Shown here: positions 45,407 through 54,600 of the stretch, one piece after another | Layout: every line of letters begins with the position of its first letter | Numbering within the stretch: the stretch's first letter is position 1 | From: Flavobacterium urumqiense | GTDB taxonomy: Bacteria > Bacteroidota > Bacteroidia > Flavobacteriales > Flavobacteriaceae | Direction of reading: 5' to 3' | Length of the DNA: 64,000 nucleotides | NCBI RefSeq assembly: GCF_900108015.1 | Contig: NZ_FNVP01000006.1 | Location: 73,982-137,981, forward strand | Made by a program: the position numbers and the translations under genes | The notes under the pieces: generated by a model | What the model was told of the DNA's origin: nothing | The model's input: only the letters and a program-made list of their open reading frames with translations | Databases searched by the model: none

Positions 45407-45571
45407 ATGAAAAAAAACCACCATTCTTTCGATTCATCATCAAGAAAACCGTTTAAAATAATGCCTGTTTTGATATTTGTAGCCTTTGTAGTTTTTGGAA
45501 TATTCTACCTAAGAAAAGATTGTGCAAATTATGACAAACGTCATACTACACCTTTAAATACAAATCGATAG
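45407..45571 (+). CDS. 54-residue single-span membrane protein
   Basis: ATG 45407 to TAG 45571. It starts MKKNHHSFDSSSRKPFKIMP, then one hydrophobic helix (about 18-35, MPVLIFVAFVVFGIFYL) and a basic, cysteine-containing end (RKDCANYDKRH). The purine-rich AAGAAAAAAATAGAA leader and a terminator 44 bases after the stop make a compact single-gene unit, which supports it being real. No family recognised. Confidence 0.6.
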   Translation: MKKNHHSFDSSSRKPFKIMPVLIFVAFVVFGIFYLRKDCANYDKRHTTPLNTNR

Positions 45572-45950
45572 GTAGTTTTGAATACTTTTGCACTGCGTTG
45601 AATAAAACGAAACACCACAACAAAATTTAATTCTGTTGTGGTTTTTTTTTATACTATTAAAGTGTTTATCATGAAATAGTTTCCAAATCTTTAAATAATT
45701 TTCCGAGCTACTATTTTTTAGTTGTATTATTTTTTTTACTCCAACAAACACAATTAAATAGTACGATGTACGGCGATTTGTCAATAATTTGAATTCCCAA
45801 TGCATTATATTTATTTTATTCTGAAAAATCTATCTGATAAACAATTCTTAATATTTTGATAAAACAATAATACAAACAAATATATCTCCATTTATGTTTT
45901 ATAAGTTTACTTCAGTATCTTGCTACAAAATAATTTTTAAATTAATAAAA
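45572..45950. other. Intergenic stretch with terminator, otherwise empty
   Basis: It contains the terminator at 45615-45650. The remainder is AT-rich. A minus-strand frame at 45554-45805 overlaps the terminator and has unusual composition, so I do not call it. An upstream in-frame extension of the next gene (from 45894) is also unlikely. Confidence 0.5.
45615..45650 (+). terminator. Terminator, CCACAACA module
   Basis: CCACAACA pairs with TGTTGTGG around an AT loop, then ten T. It is almost identical to 46371-46397 and an inverted relative of 44074-44103. Confidence 0.88.
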
Positions 45951-46136
45951 ATGTTAAAAAAATTTACATTATCTGATAAGCTGCTATTTGTAGCAGCGTT
46001 CCTTTCATTGATTTTCTCAGAAGTTTTATATTTTCAGGGAAATAAGGACCAAGCCATATTTATTGGAATTTGGGTTCCTTCGATTTTAGCGTTCGGCATT
46101 TATTTAAAACTAATTCAAAACAATAAAGATGTCTGA
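45951..46136 (+). CDS. 61-residue two-span membrane protein
   Basis: ATG 45951 gives MLKKFTLSDKLLFVAAFLSL, with two hydrophobic segments (about 10-25 and 34-52) and a polar end (LIQNNKDV). I reject the earlier in-frame ATG at 45894 because it would add a 19-residue basic stretch with no family support. Its stop overlaps the next tiny gene (46129-46224) by 8 bases, a sign of coupled translation. No family recognised. Confidence 0.65.
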   Translation: MLKKFTLSDKLLFVAAFLSLIFSEVLYFQGNKDQAIFIGIWVPSILAFGIYLKLIQNNKDV

Positions 46137-46224
46137 CTTAATCCCATATTTCGCGGGACTTATAACATTGTTATTTGGCCTTGGATTTGCATATGCACTT
46201 CAGTCCCCTAAAAAGAACAAATAA
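46129..46224 (+). CDS. 31-residue single-span membrane peptide
   Basis: ATG 46129 to TAA 46224: MSDLIPYFAGLITLLFGLGF then AYALQSPKKNK. One hydrophobic helix followed by a lysine-rich tail. It overlaps the previous small membrane protein gene by 8 bases. Its size and tail resemble the small subunits that stabilise larger membrane complexes, but nothing shows a partner. Too short for automatic calling; I support it by overlap and composition. Confidence 0.55.
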   Translation: MSDLIPYFAGLITLLFGLGFAYALQSPKKNK

Positions 46225-46370
46225 TACTTATTATTCTTTAGCGTAAGCATTGACTTCTATTGATTAATTAAACTAAAGTCAAATTTTATTCTTATTAAAA
46301 GCTTAAAATTGACATATTTACTAAAACTGAATTCAAAAAATTGAAATTTAGTTGTAAAAGCAAACAAAAA

Positions 46371-46412
46371 CCACAACAAAATCAAATTCTGTTGTGGCTT
46401 TATTTTTTAAAA
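46371..46412. terminator. Terminator between small-peptide gene and 46431 gene
   Basis: CCACAACA pairs with TGTTGTGG around an AT loop; a T-rich tail follows on the plus strand, and A-rich sequence precedes it, so it can work in both directions between converging genes. Confidence 0.82.
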
Positions 46413-46430
46413 GTACCCCGTCTAAATGAC

Positions 46431-46736
46431 TTATGCTATAAACAAGGTCTTCTTGTGATAATTATATAAAATCGAATCGTAAAGGGTAACTTTAGGTGCT
46501 ACTTTTTCTGTATCAGCATCAAACCTGATACCGTTGTATTTACGGAACAAGTAAATTTCTTTCAAACAATTAGACAAACTCTTATGGATTAATGTCTTAA
46601 AAGTTGGCAATTTCTTGTCGCCTACCAGTAAATCAATTTGGTAATTCGAACTCGTTTTCGATATATTATTATTGATGATTCTTATAGTAAATTTTGTTGG
46701 AACTCCGTTTTGTTCCCCTTGATACTCTATTACCAT
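46431..46736 (-). CDS. Hypothetical protein, 101 residues
   Basis: A soluble 101-residue protein, MVIEYQGEQNGVPTKFTIRI, with mixed strands and helices (LSNCLKEIYLFRKYNGIRF in the middle). No signal peptide, membrane segment or known motif. It is flanked by a terminator and by a 230-base gap, so it is its own unit. I do not recognise it. Confidence 0.6.
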   Translation of the reverse strand: MVIEYQGEQNGVPTKFTIRIINNNISKTSSNYQIDLLVGDKKLPTFKTLIHKSLSNCLKEIYLFRKYNGIRFDADTEKVAPKVTLYDSILYNYHKKTLFIA

Positions 46737-47020
46737 ACTAGTTAAAATTAAAATGTGATTAAATTAAAATTATGAACAACTTTTATAGTTGCCGAATTCA
46801 AATTAAAGATAATAAAAAAAAGAAAACTGCACGATAACAGTCCTAAAATTATTAATTACTAACAACACAAAGTAATAAAATGATCTTAAACCTACTATCC
46901 TCTTTAACTTAATTAAAAAGGAAGCAAAATATAATTTTAAATCTGGGACTATAATTCCTCTTTTGTAAAATGCCTTTGTATCTTCGTGCCTACTTTATAA
47001 AACACTGTCTAATAAACGCT

Positions 47021-47794
47021 ATGCTATTCCAGATCAAATCCTACTTACAATTTCTTTGGCATTCTAAAAACGAACATGCAGTACATTCCCCTTTTGTATT
47101 TACCTTAATTACGAAATGTTTTTATGACACCAAATCAAAACCGGAATATACTATTTTAAAAAAGTATCGAAATTCACTTTTAGAAAATAAAAATACAATT
47201 GAAGTCACTGATTTTGGTGCAGGATCAAAAGTTTTTAAATCTAACACAAGAGAAATCTCCAAGATTGCAAAAACTGCTGGAATTAGCCTGAAACGAGCTG
47301 AATTGCTGTTTAGAATTGTCAATTATTCCCAGCCTGAAAATATTTTAGAAATTGGAACTTCCCTAGGATTAGCCACTTCCGCGCTTACTTTAGGAAATTT
47401 AAAAGCAAAAATAACTACTTTAGAAGGTTGTCCGGAGTCGGCAAAAATAGCTCAAACCCAATTTATACAATTTGCTTTAACTAATATAAATTCCGAAGTA
47501 ACAACATTCGACGCTTATTTTAGTAAATGTCAAACTTTAAACTTTAACCTCATTTACTTCGATGGCAATCATCAAAAACGAGCTACATTAGATTATTTTG
47601 AACTACTATTGCCCACAATTACGAACGAAACGCTTTGGATTTTCGATGATATTCATTGGTCGCCAGAAATGGAAGAAGCTTGGGAAATCATAAAAAACCA
47701 TCCTAAAGTTACCGTTACCATCGATACGTTTCAGTGGGGATTGGTATTTTTTAGAAAAGAACAAGAAAAAGAACATTTTACTATTAGGGTATAA
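47021..47794 (+). CDS. Class I SAM-dependent methyltransferase
   Basis: A 257-residue protein from ATG 47021 (MLFQIKSYLQFLWHSKNEHA). SAM-binding motif I is ILEIGTSLGLATSALT, motif II includes TTLEGCPESAKIAQ, and an acidic post-II YFDGNHQK follows, as in O-methyltransferases of the catechol-OMT type. I prefer 47021 over the earlier ATG 46970, because a promoter-like TATCTTCG at 46979-46986 lies inside the extension. The substrate is unknown. Confidence 0.82.
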   Translation: MLFQIKSYLQFLWHSKNEHAVHSPFVFTLITKCFYDTKSKPEYTILKKYRNSLLENKNTIEVTDFGAGSKVFKSNTREISKIAKTAGISLKRAELLFRIVNYSQPENILEIGTSLGLATSALTLGNLKAKITTLEGCPESAKIAQTQFIQFALTNINSEVTTFDAYFSKCQTLNFNLIYFDGNHQKRATLDYFELLLPTITNETLWIFDDIHWSPEMEEAWEIIKNHPKVTVTIDTFQWGLVFFRKEQEKEHFTIRV

Positions 47795-47795
47795 A

Positions 47796-47824
47796 AAAAT
47801 GACCGCCATTTCTGACGGTCATTT
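47796..47824. terminator. Bidirectional terminator between converging genes
   Basis: ATGACCG pairs with CGGTCAT around CCATTTCTGA; A-run before and T-rich after. It lies between the methyltransferase stop (47794) and the lipoprotein stop (47846). Confidence 0.75.
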
Positions 47825-47845
47825 CTCACTTGAATCAATAATTAT

Positions 47846-48532
47846 TTATTGTTTTGCATCTTTCATTTCGTCAGATTTTGCTCCCATTCTGTTTACTTTT
47901 ATCATTGGAGCAAATTTAAATTTTAAACCAGCTATTTTTCTATTGTCGTCAGAAGAAAGTCCTTCTTTTTCAACCGTATTTTTTCTGCTGTCTAATGCTT
48001 CATACATTAATTTTATTTCGTCCCAATCCTCACGAGAATAGCTGTCTTTGTTGTCTTCAGCAGTATGAATAAATTGTTGATAAACACTATGAATATTGTC
48101 TTTATTTACCCAACTGAAATTCATATCATCTCCAATTTTTCCTTGTCCAAACAAAGCATTTCTCAATTTTTGTTTTGAATTGATTGTAGTTGAGGTTGTT
48201 GCAACTTCCTCTTTTATAGCATTCATATCCGCTTGCATTTTAGCTTTCAATGCTTCATACTTTGCTTTACTTGCATCTATTCTTTCCTGTGCTTTTTCTT
48301 TATCTTTCAAATTTTCTAAAGCAGCTTGTGCATCACTAATTCTCATTTGATAAGAAGCATCAATGGCCTCCCAATTTGTTTTAGCATCTGCCTCAGCAAC
48401 ATTTCCAATTGAATCTACGTACACAACATAGGTTTCAACTTTTTTTTCTGCTTGCTCAGCTTTTTCGTCCTTACATGATGTAAATCCTAATGCGATTACC
48501 GCTGCTCCTAATAATAAATTTTTACTTTTCAT
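47846..48532 (-). CDS. Coiled-coil lipoprotein, DUF6565-like
   Basis: A 228-residue lipoprotein: signal peptide with lipobox FTSC (Cys20), then a charged linker. A long alpha-helical, coiled-coil-prone region at about 50-115 (ALENLKDKEKAQERIDASKA and on) is followed by a second helical part. It resembles DUF6565-type lipoproteins of flavobacteria. It is likely periplasmic and anchored at the outer membrane. Function unknown. The leader before the ATG has AAACCAAGAAATT. Confidence 0.75.
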   Translation of the reverse strand: MKSKNLLLGAAVIALGFTSCKDEKAEQAEKKVETYVVYVDSIGNVAEADAKTNWEAIDASYQMRISDAQAALENLKDKEKAQERIDASKAKYEALKAKMQADMNAIKEEVATTSTTINSKQKLRNALFGQGKIGDDMNFSWVNKDNIHSVYQQFIHTAEDNKDSYSREDWDEIKLMYEALDSRKNTVEKEGLSSDDNRKIAGLKFKFAPMIKVNRMGAKSDEMKDAKQ

Positions 48533-48869
48533 AATTTCTTGGTTTAATTAAATATTTATTGAACAAATGTAAAGCAATTTATAAAAAATTCAATAATTAA
48601 CCAAAAATTATAAAAATAATAAAATAAATTATGAAATAAAAAGCGATTAAGTGGTAATTATATAACTTATTGATAAAATTATATAAAACATCAAACTGTC
48701 TTTTTAATTATTAAAATCCAATAAAAAAGCTACAATTTGAATTTGAAAGAATTTGAGGTCAATTTTGAAGCAATACTGTAACAAATTTAAAAAACAACTA
48801 CTTATTTGTAATCCAAAAGTCTTTTGTACTTTTAAAATCTCAACAGCATCTATAAAATCTAAAACCACA
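48533..48869. other. Intergenic region between divergent genes
   Basis: A 337-base AT-rich gap. It must hold promoters for the lipoprotein gene (minus) and ABC ATPase gene (plus). A TACTTTTA at 48828-48835, 34 bases before the ATG, is a weak -7 candidate for the ABC gene. I see no gene: the upstream in-frame extension of the ABC gene from 48753 has no family support. Confidence 0.5.
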
Positions 48870-49556
48870 ATGGCCAATCCATTAATTAAAATATCCAATA
48901 TAAAACGGGATTTTGTTCTCGGAAACGAAATCGTTTATGTCCTCAAGGGAATTGATTTAGAAATAAATAAAGGAGAATATGTTGCATTAATGGGACCTTC
49001 CGGTTCTGGAAAATCAACTTTAATGAATCTTTTAGGTTGCTTAGACACGCCAACTTCAGGAACGTATATTTTGAACGGAAAAGATGTCAGCAAGATGAAA
49101 GATGACGAATTAGCCGAAATCCGTAACAAAGAAATAGGCTTCGTTTTCCAGACTTTCAATCTTTTACCCAGAACAACAGCACTGGATAATGTGGCTTTAC
49201 CCATGATTTATGCGGGATTTTCAAAATCGGAAAGAAACAAACGCGCTTCAGAAGTACTGGAACAAGTGAATCTTGCCGATAGAATGGATCACCAACCCAA
49301 TCAACTTTCAGGTGGACAACGCCAGCGTGTGGCAATTGCACGTGCTTTGGTCAACAAACCGTCAATTATTCTAGCCGATGAACCTACAGGAAATCTGGAC
49401 AGTAAAACATCGCTTGAAATCATGAAACTTTTTGGCGACATACACGCTAACGGAAACACCGTGATTTTAGTAACTCACGAAGAAGAAATTGCCGCTTATG
49501 CACACCGAATTATCCGTTTAAGAGATGGAATTATCGAAAGCGATACTGTTAAATAG
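48870..49556 (+). CDS. ABC transporter ATP-binding protein, LolD/MacB type
   Basis: A 228-residue ATPase from ATG 48870 ([15 protein letters not shown]). Walker [10 protein letters not shown], the LolD/MacB insert [21 protein letters not shown]-loop FQTFNLLPR, signature [15 protein letters not shown], Walker [12 protein letters not shown] and switch VTHEEEIA are all intact. This family drives lipoprotein release (LolD) or efflux (MacB); no permease gene is adjacent, so the partner lies elsewhere. The start 39 codons downstream of the longest frame matches the family length. Confidence 0.9.
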   Translation: MANPLIKISNIKRDFVLGNEIVYVLKGIDLEINKGEYVALMGPSGSGKSTLMNLLGCLDTPTSGTYILNGKDVSKMKDDELAEIRNKEIGFVFQTFNLLPRTTALDNVALPMIYAGFSKSERNKRASEVLEQVNLADRMDHQPNQLSGGQRQRVAIARALVNKPSIILADEPTGNLDSKTSLEIMKLFGDIHANGNTVILVTHEEEIAAYAHRIIRLRDGIIESDTVK

Positions 49557-49560
49557 TTTT

Positions 49561-49660
49561 TTTAGGAGCTATTTCCGGCTATACGTTACAATCTTTTTCT
49601 TGTAATTCTTTCTTTGCAAGAATTACAAGAAAAAGGATTTCCACTGCTATCCGGGCTAAA
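49561..49660 (+). repeat. Dispersed hairpin repeat, family A copy 2
   Basis: It begins TTTAGGAGCTATTTCCGGCT and ends GCTATCCGGGCTAAA. Its central hairpin, TCTTTTTCTTGTAATTCTT with AAGAATTACAAGAAAAAGGA, has about 19 pairs. It starts 5 bases after the stop of the ABC ATPase gene and so probably also ends its transcript. Confidence 0.88.
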
Positions 49661-49710
49661 CAATCCAAATCACAACAACAATTAAAATTCCAAATAATAC
49701 ATCGCTTAAA

Positions 49711-50568
49711 ATGAAAATCGCTTTACTAACCTGCGAAAAACTTCCTGAATTAACTGCTGCAGACCAACTTTTAATTCCAGAATTAGCCAAACATAACATT
49801 GTAGCAAAACCTGTAATTTGGAGTGACCAAACCATCAATTGGAGCGATTTTGACTATTTGATTTTTCGCAATACTTGGGATTATTTCGAAAAAGAAATCG
49901 AGTTCAACCTTTGGCTTGACCAAATAGAAAAATTAGGAATTAAAACACTTAATACAATTGGAATCATCAAACAAAACAAACATAAGTTCTATTTGCGTGA
50001 AATGGAAAAGCAGGAAATTTCAATTCTTCCCACTGTTTTCATCGACAAAACAAATTCGCTTAATCTTGCTGAACTCATCCCTTCACAATGGAAAAAAGCA
50101 GTTATAAAACCAGCTTTTTCAGCCGGTTCCTATCTCACCGAAGTCTTTGAAGTAGCCGATATTCAAAAAATAAACGCTGATTACAAAAATTTAGCACCAG
50201 AAAAAGAATTGCTTTTGCAGGAATTCATGCCAGAAATTCAAACATTGGGTGAAACTTCCCTTATCTTTTTTAATAAAAAATTCTCTCATTGCGTTAATAA
50301 AAAACCGGTAGATGGTGATTTTAGGGTGCAATCACAATTTGGCGGAAAATACAGTTTGGTTCAACCTAGCCAGGAATTAATTGAAAAAGCACAAAAAATC
50401 GTGAACACCTTTCCTGAAAATTTATTGTACGCCAGAGTCGACGGAATTATAATCGGTACCGAATTATACTTAATGGAAATTGAATGTATTGAGCCCGATT
50501 TATATTTTGATATCGCTGACGGTGCACTGGAACGATTTGTATCTTCAATAGTCGAATTAATAGCCTAA
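49711..50568 (+). CDS. ATP-grasp protein, RimK/cycloserine-ligase-like
   Basis: A 285-residue ATP-grasp enzyme. The N-terminal subdomain includes DYLIFRNTWDYF near 50-61. ATP-binding lysines are in KKAVIKPAFSAGSYLT near 128-143 and ELLLQEFMPEI, and the metal-binding C-terminal segment is LYLMEIECIEPDLYF (Glu254/Glu257 region). The family, which includes relatives of D-cycloserine ligase, joins a carboxylate to an amine using ATP. Substrates are unknown. The gene follows a family A repeat. Confidence 0.82.
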   Translation: MKIALLTCEKLPELTAADQLLIPELAKHNIVAKPVIWSDQTINWSDFDYLIFRNTWDYFEKEIEFNLWLDQIEKLGIKTLNTIGIIKQNKHKFYLREMEKQEISILPTVFIDKTNSLNLAELIPSQWKKAVIKPAFSAGSYLTEVFEVADIQKINADYKNLAPEKELLLQEFMPEIQTLGETSLIFFNKKFSHCVNKKPVDGDFRVQSQFGGKYSLVQPSQELIEKAQKIVNTFPENLLYARVDGIIIGTELYLMEIECIEPDLYFDIADGALERFVSSIVELIA

Positions 50569-50620
50569 ATTTGTTGTTTAAATTTTATAAATTAAAACAG
50601 ATTAAACTGATATAGCATAA

Positions 50621-51190
50621 ATGAAAGTATATACAAAAACGGGAGATAAAGGGACAACGTCACTTTTTGGAGGAACTCGAGTTCCAAAAGACCATGCTCG
50701 AATAGAAAGTTACGGAACTGTTGACGAATTAAATTCGCATATTGGATTAATTCGGGATCAGGAAATAAATATTCATTACAAAGAAATTCTAATTGAAATT
50801 CAAGATCGGTTATTTACCGTTGGAGCAATTCTTGCAACGCCCCCTGAAAAAGAAGTATTGAAAAACGGTGAACTTCGTTTAAAAAAATTAGGTATTCTTG
50901 AAACTGATATTGAGTTGCTGGAAAACGAAATCGATGCCATGGAAAATGAGTTACCACAAATGACTCATTTTGTCTTACCTGGCGGACATACAACTGTGTC
51001 ATATTGTCATATAGCACGTTGTGTTTGTCGTCGAGCTGAGCGTTTAGCAGTGCATTTAAGCCATAATGAACCCGTTGCCGAGATTGCAATCAAGTACCTA
51101 AACCGACTTTCTGACTATCTTTTTGTGTTGGCACGAAAGTTGTCCCGTGATTTGAATGCGGAGGAAGTTCAATGGATTCCAAGGAAATAA
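50621..51190 (+). CDS. Cob(I)alamin adenosyltransferase, PduO type
   Basis: A 189-residue adenosyltransferase of the PduO/MMAB family. The ATP-binding N-terminus TGDKGTTSLFGGTRVPKDHARI contains the usual conserved residues (here only noted in part), and the helical core has YGTVDELNSHIG and HIARCVCRRAERL with the conserved Arg residues. It makes adenosylcobalamin, the coenzyme of methylmalonyl-CoA mutase, and so links to the propionyl-CoA-type carboxylase at 17612-21191. It is 52 bases after the ATP-grasp gene. Confidence 0.93.
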   Translation: MKVYTKTGDKGTTSLFGGTRVPKDHARIESYGTVDELNSHIGLIRDQEINIHYKEILIEIQDRLFTVGAILATPPEKEVLKNGELRLKKLGILETDIELLENEIDAMENELPQMTHFVLPGGHTTVSYCHIARCVCRRAERLAVHLSHNEPVAEIAIKYLNRLSDYLFVLARKLSRDLNAEEVQWIPRK

Positions 51191-51203
51191 TATACAGTTT
51201 TCA

Positions 51204-51212
51204 GTCGCAGTT
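51204..51212 (+). repeat. GTCGCAGTT motif after the adenosyltransferase stop
   Basis: CAGTTTTCAGTCGCAGTTTT begins 6 bases after the stop codon. A short direct repeat AACCTGAAA occurs twice downstream (51223-51249). Compare 44031-44039 and 30181-30189. Confidence 0.5.
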
Positions 51213-51300
51213 TTCCCATCAGAAACCTGAAAAGTGAAACCTGAAACATTAAACCAAAAAAAACGTTCTTAACTTTTTATTAAAATAAATGATTTTTTAC

Positions 51301-51330
51301 TTGTCTTTTTCAGTAAAAAATTTATTTTTG
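51301..51330 (+). promoter_or_regulatory. Canonical promoter of the DUF2795-secA unit
   Basis: TTG at 51301-51303, a 19-base spacer, and TATTTTTG at 51323-51330, the full consensus. The ATG follows 23 bases after, through GCACAAAAC. Confidence 0.85.
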
Positions 51331-51352
51331 CACAAAACTAAATCGACAAAAG

Positions 51353-51574
51353 ATGTATTGGACATTAGAATTAGCCTCATATTTAAGTGATGCACCATGG
51401 CCTGCTAACAAAGACGAACTTATTGATTACGCTATTAGAGCAGGAGCTCCATTAGAAGTAGTAGAAAACCTTCAATCTATAGAAGATGAAGGCGAGATAT
51501 ATGAATCAATGGAAGAAATTTGGCCCGATTATCCTACAGACGAAGATTATCTTTGGAATGAGGATGAATATTAA
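51353..51574 (+). CDS. DUF2795 protein upstream of secA
   Basis: A 73-residue acidic protein, MYWTLELASYLSDAPWPANK, with the DUF2795 helical core (ASYLSDAPWPANKDELIDYAIRAG region) and a Glu/Asp-rich tail (EEIWPDYPTDEDYLWNEDEY). The position just before secA is conserved in flavobacteria. It has a canonical promoter and a terminator-like hairpin before secA. Function is not established. Confidence 0.9.
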   Translation: MYWTLELASYLSDAPWPANKDELIDYAIRAGAPLEVVENLQSIEDEGEIYESMEEIWPDYPTDEDYLWNEDEY

Positions 51575-51588
51575 AAAGTAAACCAAGA

Positions 51589-51614
51589 AAAAGTCTCAAA
51601 AGAGGCTTTTTTTT
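51589..51614 (+). terminator. Hairpin between DUF2795 and secA genes
   Basis: AAAAGTCTC pairs with GAGGCTTTT around a short A loop, then a long T run. It may end or attenuate the DUF2795 transcript before secA, 49 bases ahead of the secA start. Confidence 0.75.
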
Positions 51615-51658
51615 TGGTTAAATTTACACAACTTTACAAACAGAAATAAAATCATATC

Positions 51659-54600
51659 ATGAGTTTCATAAACAGTATCATTAAAGTCTTTGTTGGAGAT
51701 AAATCTCAAAAAGATGTCAAAGCTTTACAACCGTATCTTAACAAAATTAAAACTTTTGAAACGAGCTTAATGTCATTGTCTAATGATGATTTAAGAGCTC
51801 GTACCACTTTTTTTAAAGATAGAATAAAAGAAGCTCGCGTTGATAAAGATGCGAAAATAGCTGCATTAAAACAAGAAGTTGAAAGCATTGAAGATATTGA
51901 CAAAAGAGAAGATATCTATGTTGCTATTGACGCTCTTGAAAAAGAAGCATACGACATTTCGGAAAAAACGTTGATGGAAATTCTTCCTGAAGCTTTTGCC
52001 GTTGTAAAAGAAACAGCAAGACGATTTAAAGACAATTCTCAAATAGAAGTAACTGCAACTGCTCAAGACCGTGAACTTTCTGCAACAAAAAGCTATATAA
52101 CCCTTGATGGTGATAAAGCGATTTGGGCTAATTCATGGAGTGCTGCCGGTAAAGAAATTACTTGGGACATGATTCACTATGATGTTCAATTAATTGGCGG
52201 AATGGTTTTGCATGAAGGAAAAGTAGCCGAAATGCAAACGGGTGAGGGAAAAACATTAGTGGCAACTTTACCTCTTTATTTAAATGCCTTGACTGGAAAC
52301 GGTGTGCACTTAGTCACTGTCAATGATTATTTGGCTAAACGTGATAGTACATGGAAAGCGCCTTTATTCGAATTTCATGGTATGACAGTAGAATGTATAG
52401 ATAATTACCAACCAAGTTCTGAAGGACGAAAAAAAGCATATAATGCTGACATTACTTACGGAACAAATAACGAGTTTGGTTTTGACTACTTAAGAGATAA
52501 TATGGCGCATACGCCAGATGAATTAGTACAAAGAAAACATAATTATGCCATTGTTGATGAGGTCGATTCCGTTTTGATTGATGATGCAAGAACACCATTG
52601 ATTATTTCAGGTCCAGTTCCACAAGGAGATCGTCATGAATTCATGGAAATGAAACCAAAAATTGAAAACTTAGTTAGTTTACAACGTCAATTAGCTAACG
52701 GTTTCTTATCTGAAGCTAAAAAATTAATCAAGGAAGGAAATACTAAAGAAGGTGGATTCAACTTATTAAGAGCTTATAGAGCATTGCCAAAAAGCAAAGC
52801 ACTTATTAAATTTTTAAGTGAAGAAGGAATTAAACAATTACTTCAAAAAACAGAAAATCAATACATGCAAGATAACAATCGTGAAATGCACAAGATTGAT
52901 AAAGCGATGTATTTTGTAATTGAGGAAAAAAATAATCAAGTTGAACTTACTGACAACGGAATTAAATACTTGTCTTCCGATTCTGATGATAATAACTTTT
53001 TTGTTCTTCCAGATATTGGAACTGAAATTGCAGCTATTGAAAAGCAAAAATTAGACAAAGATACCGAGGCCGAAGAAAAAGAAAAATTATTTCAGGATTT
53101 TGGTGTCAAAAGTGAACGTATTCATACTTTGACGCAACTTTTGAAAGCCTATGCTTTATTTGAGAAAGATGTAGAATATGTAATCATGGATAATAAAATC
53201 ATGATTGTCGATGAACAAACGGGTCGTATCATGGACGGTCGTCGTTATTCTGACGGATTACATCAAGCAATTGAAGCCAAAGAAAATGTAAAAATCGAAG
53301 CAGCTACACAAACATTTGCTACGGTAACTTTACAGAATTACTTCAGAATGTATAACAAACTTGGTGGTATGACAGGAACAGCTTCAACTGAAGCTGGCGA
53401 GTTATGGCAAATCTACAAACTGGATGTGGTAGAAATTCCTACTAATAGAGGAATGGCTAGATTAGACAAAGAAGATTACATATATAAAACTACTCGTGAA
53501 AAATTCAATGCGGTAATCGAGGATGTAACTCAATTATCAAATGCAGGAAGACCGGTGCTTATTGGAACAACTTCTGTGGAGATTTCGGAATTATTAAGCC
53601 GAATGCTTAAAATGAGAGGTGTTACACATAATGTATTGAATGCAAAAATGCACAAACAAGAAGCTCAGATTGTTGAAGAAGCGGGGAAACCAGGTGTTGT
53701 AACAATTGCTACGAACATGGCTGGTCGTGGTACCGATATTAAATTATCTGCCGAAGTAAAAGCAGCAGGTGGATTAGCGATTGTAGGTACGGAACGTCAT
53801 GATTCACGTCGTGTTGACCGTCAGTTACGTGGTCGTGCCGGTCGTCAAGGTGATCCGGGAAGTTCTCAGTTTTACGTTTCTCTTGAAGATAACCTAATGC
53901 GTTTGTTTGGTTCTGAAAGAGTAGCTAAAGTAATGGACAGAATGGGATTACAAGAAGGTGAAGTGATCCAACATTCGATGATGACAAAATCTATCGAACG
54001 TGCTCAGAAAAAAGTAGAAGAAAATAACTTTGGTGTTCGTAAACGTTTATTGGAATACGATGATGTTATGAATGCACAACGTGAAGTAGTTTACAAACGT
54101 CGCCGTCATGCTTTGTTTGGAGAGCGTTTGAAATTGGATATTGCCAACATGCTTTACGATACTTGCGAATTAATCGTAGCTGAAAATAAAGGGACTAACG
54201 ATTTCAAAAATTTTGAATTCGAATTGATTCGTTATTTCTCTATTACCTCTCCGGTTTCTCAAGCAGAGTTTAGTAAATTGACAGAAATAGAATTGACTGG
54301 TAAAATTTACAAAGCAACTCTAGAATTTTATACCGAGAAAACAGAAAGAAGCGCCAGAGAAGCATTTCCTATTATAAAAGATGTTTACGAAGATAAAAAC
54401 AATCAATTTGAGCGCATTGTAGTTCCATTTACGGATGGTATCAAAACCTTGAATGTGGTTACTGATTTGAAGAAAGCATACGATACCAAAGGGAATCAAT
54501 TAGTAGCTGATTTCGAAAAGAATATCACTTTGTCAATTGTTGATGAAGCTTGGAAAAAACATTTACGTAAAATGGACGAGTTGAAACAATCTGTTCAATT

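Noticed and set aside
45554-45805. Minus-strand 83-residue frame
   Set aside because: It spans a terminator hairpin and has low-complexity, AT-driven composition without a start context or family.
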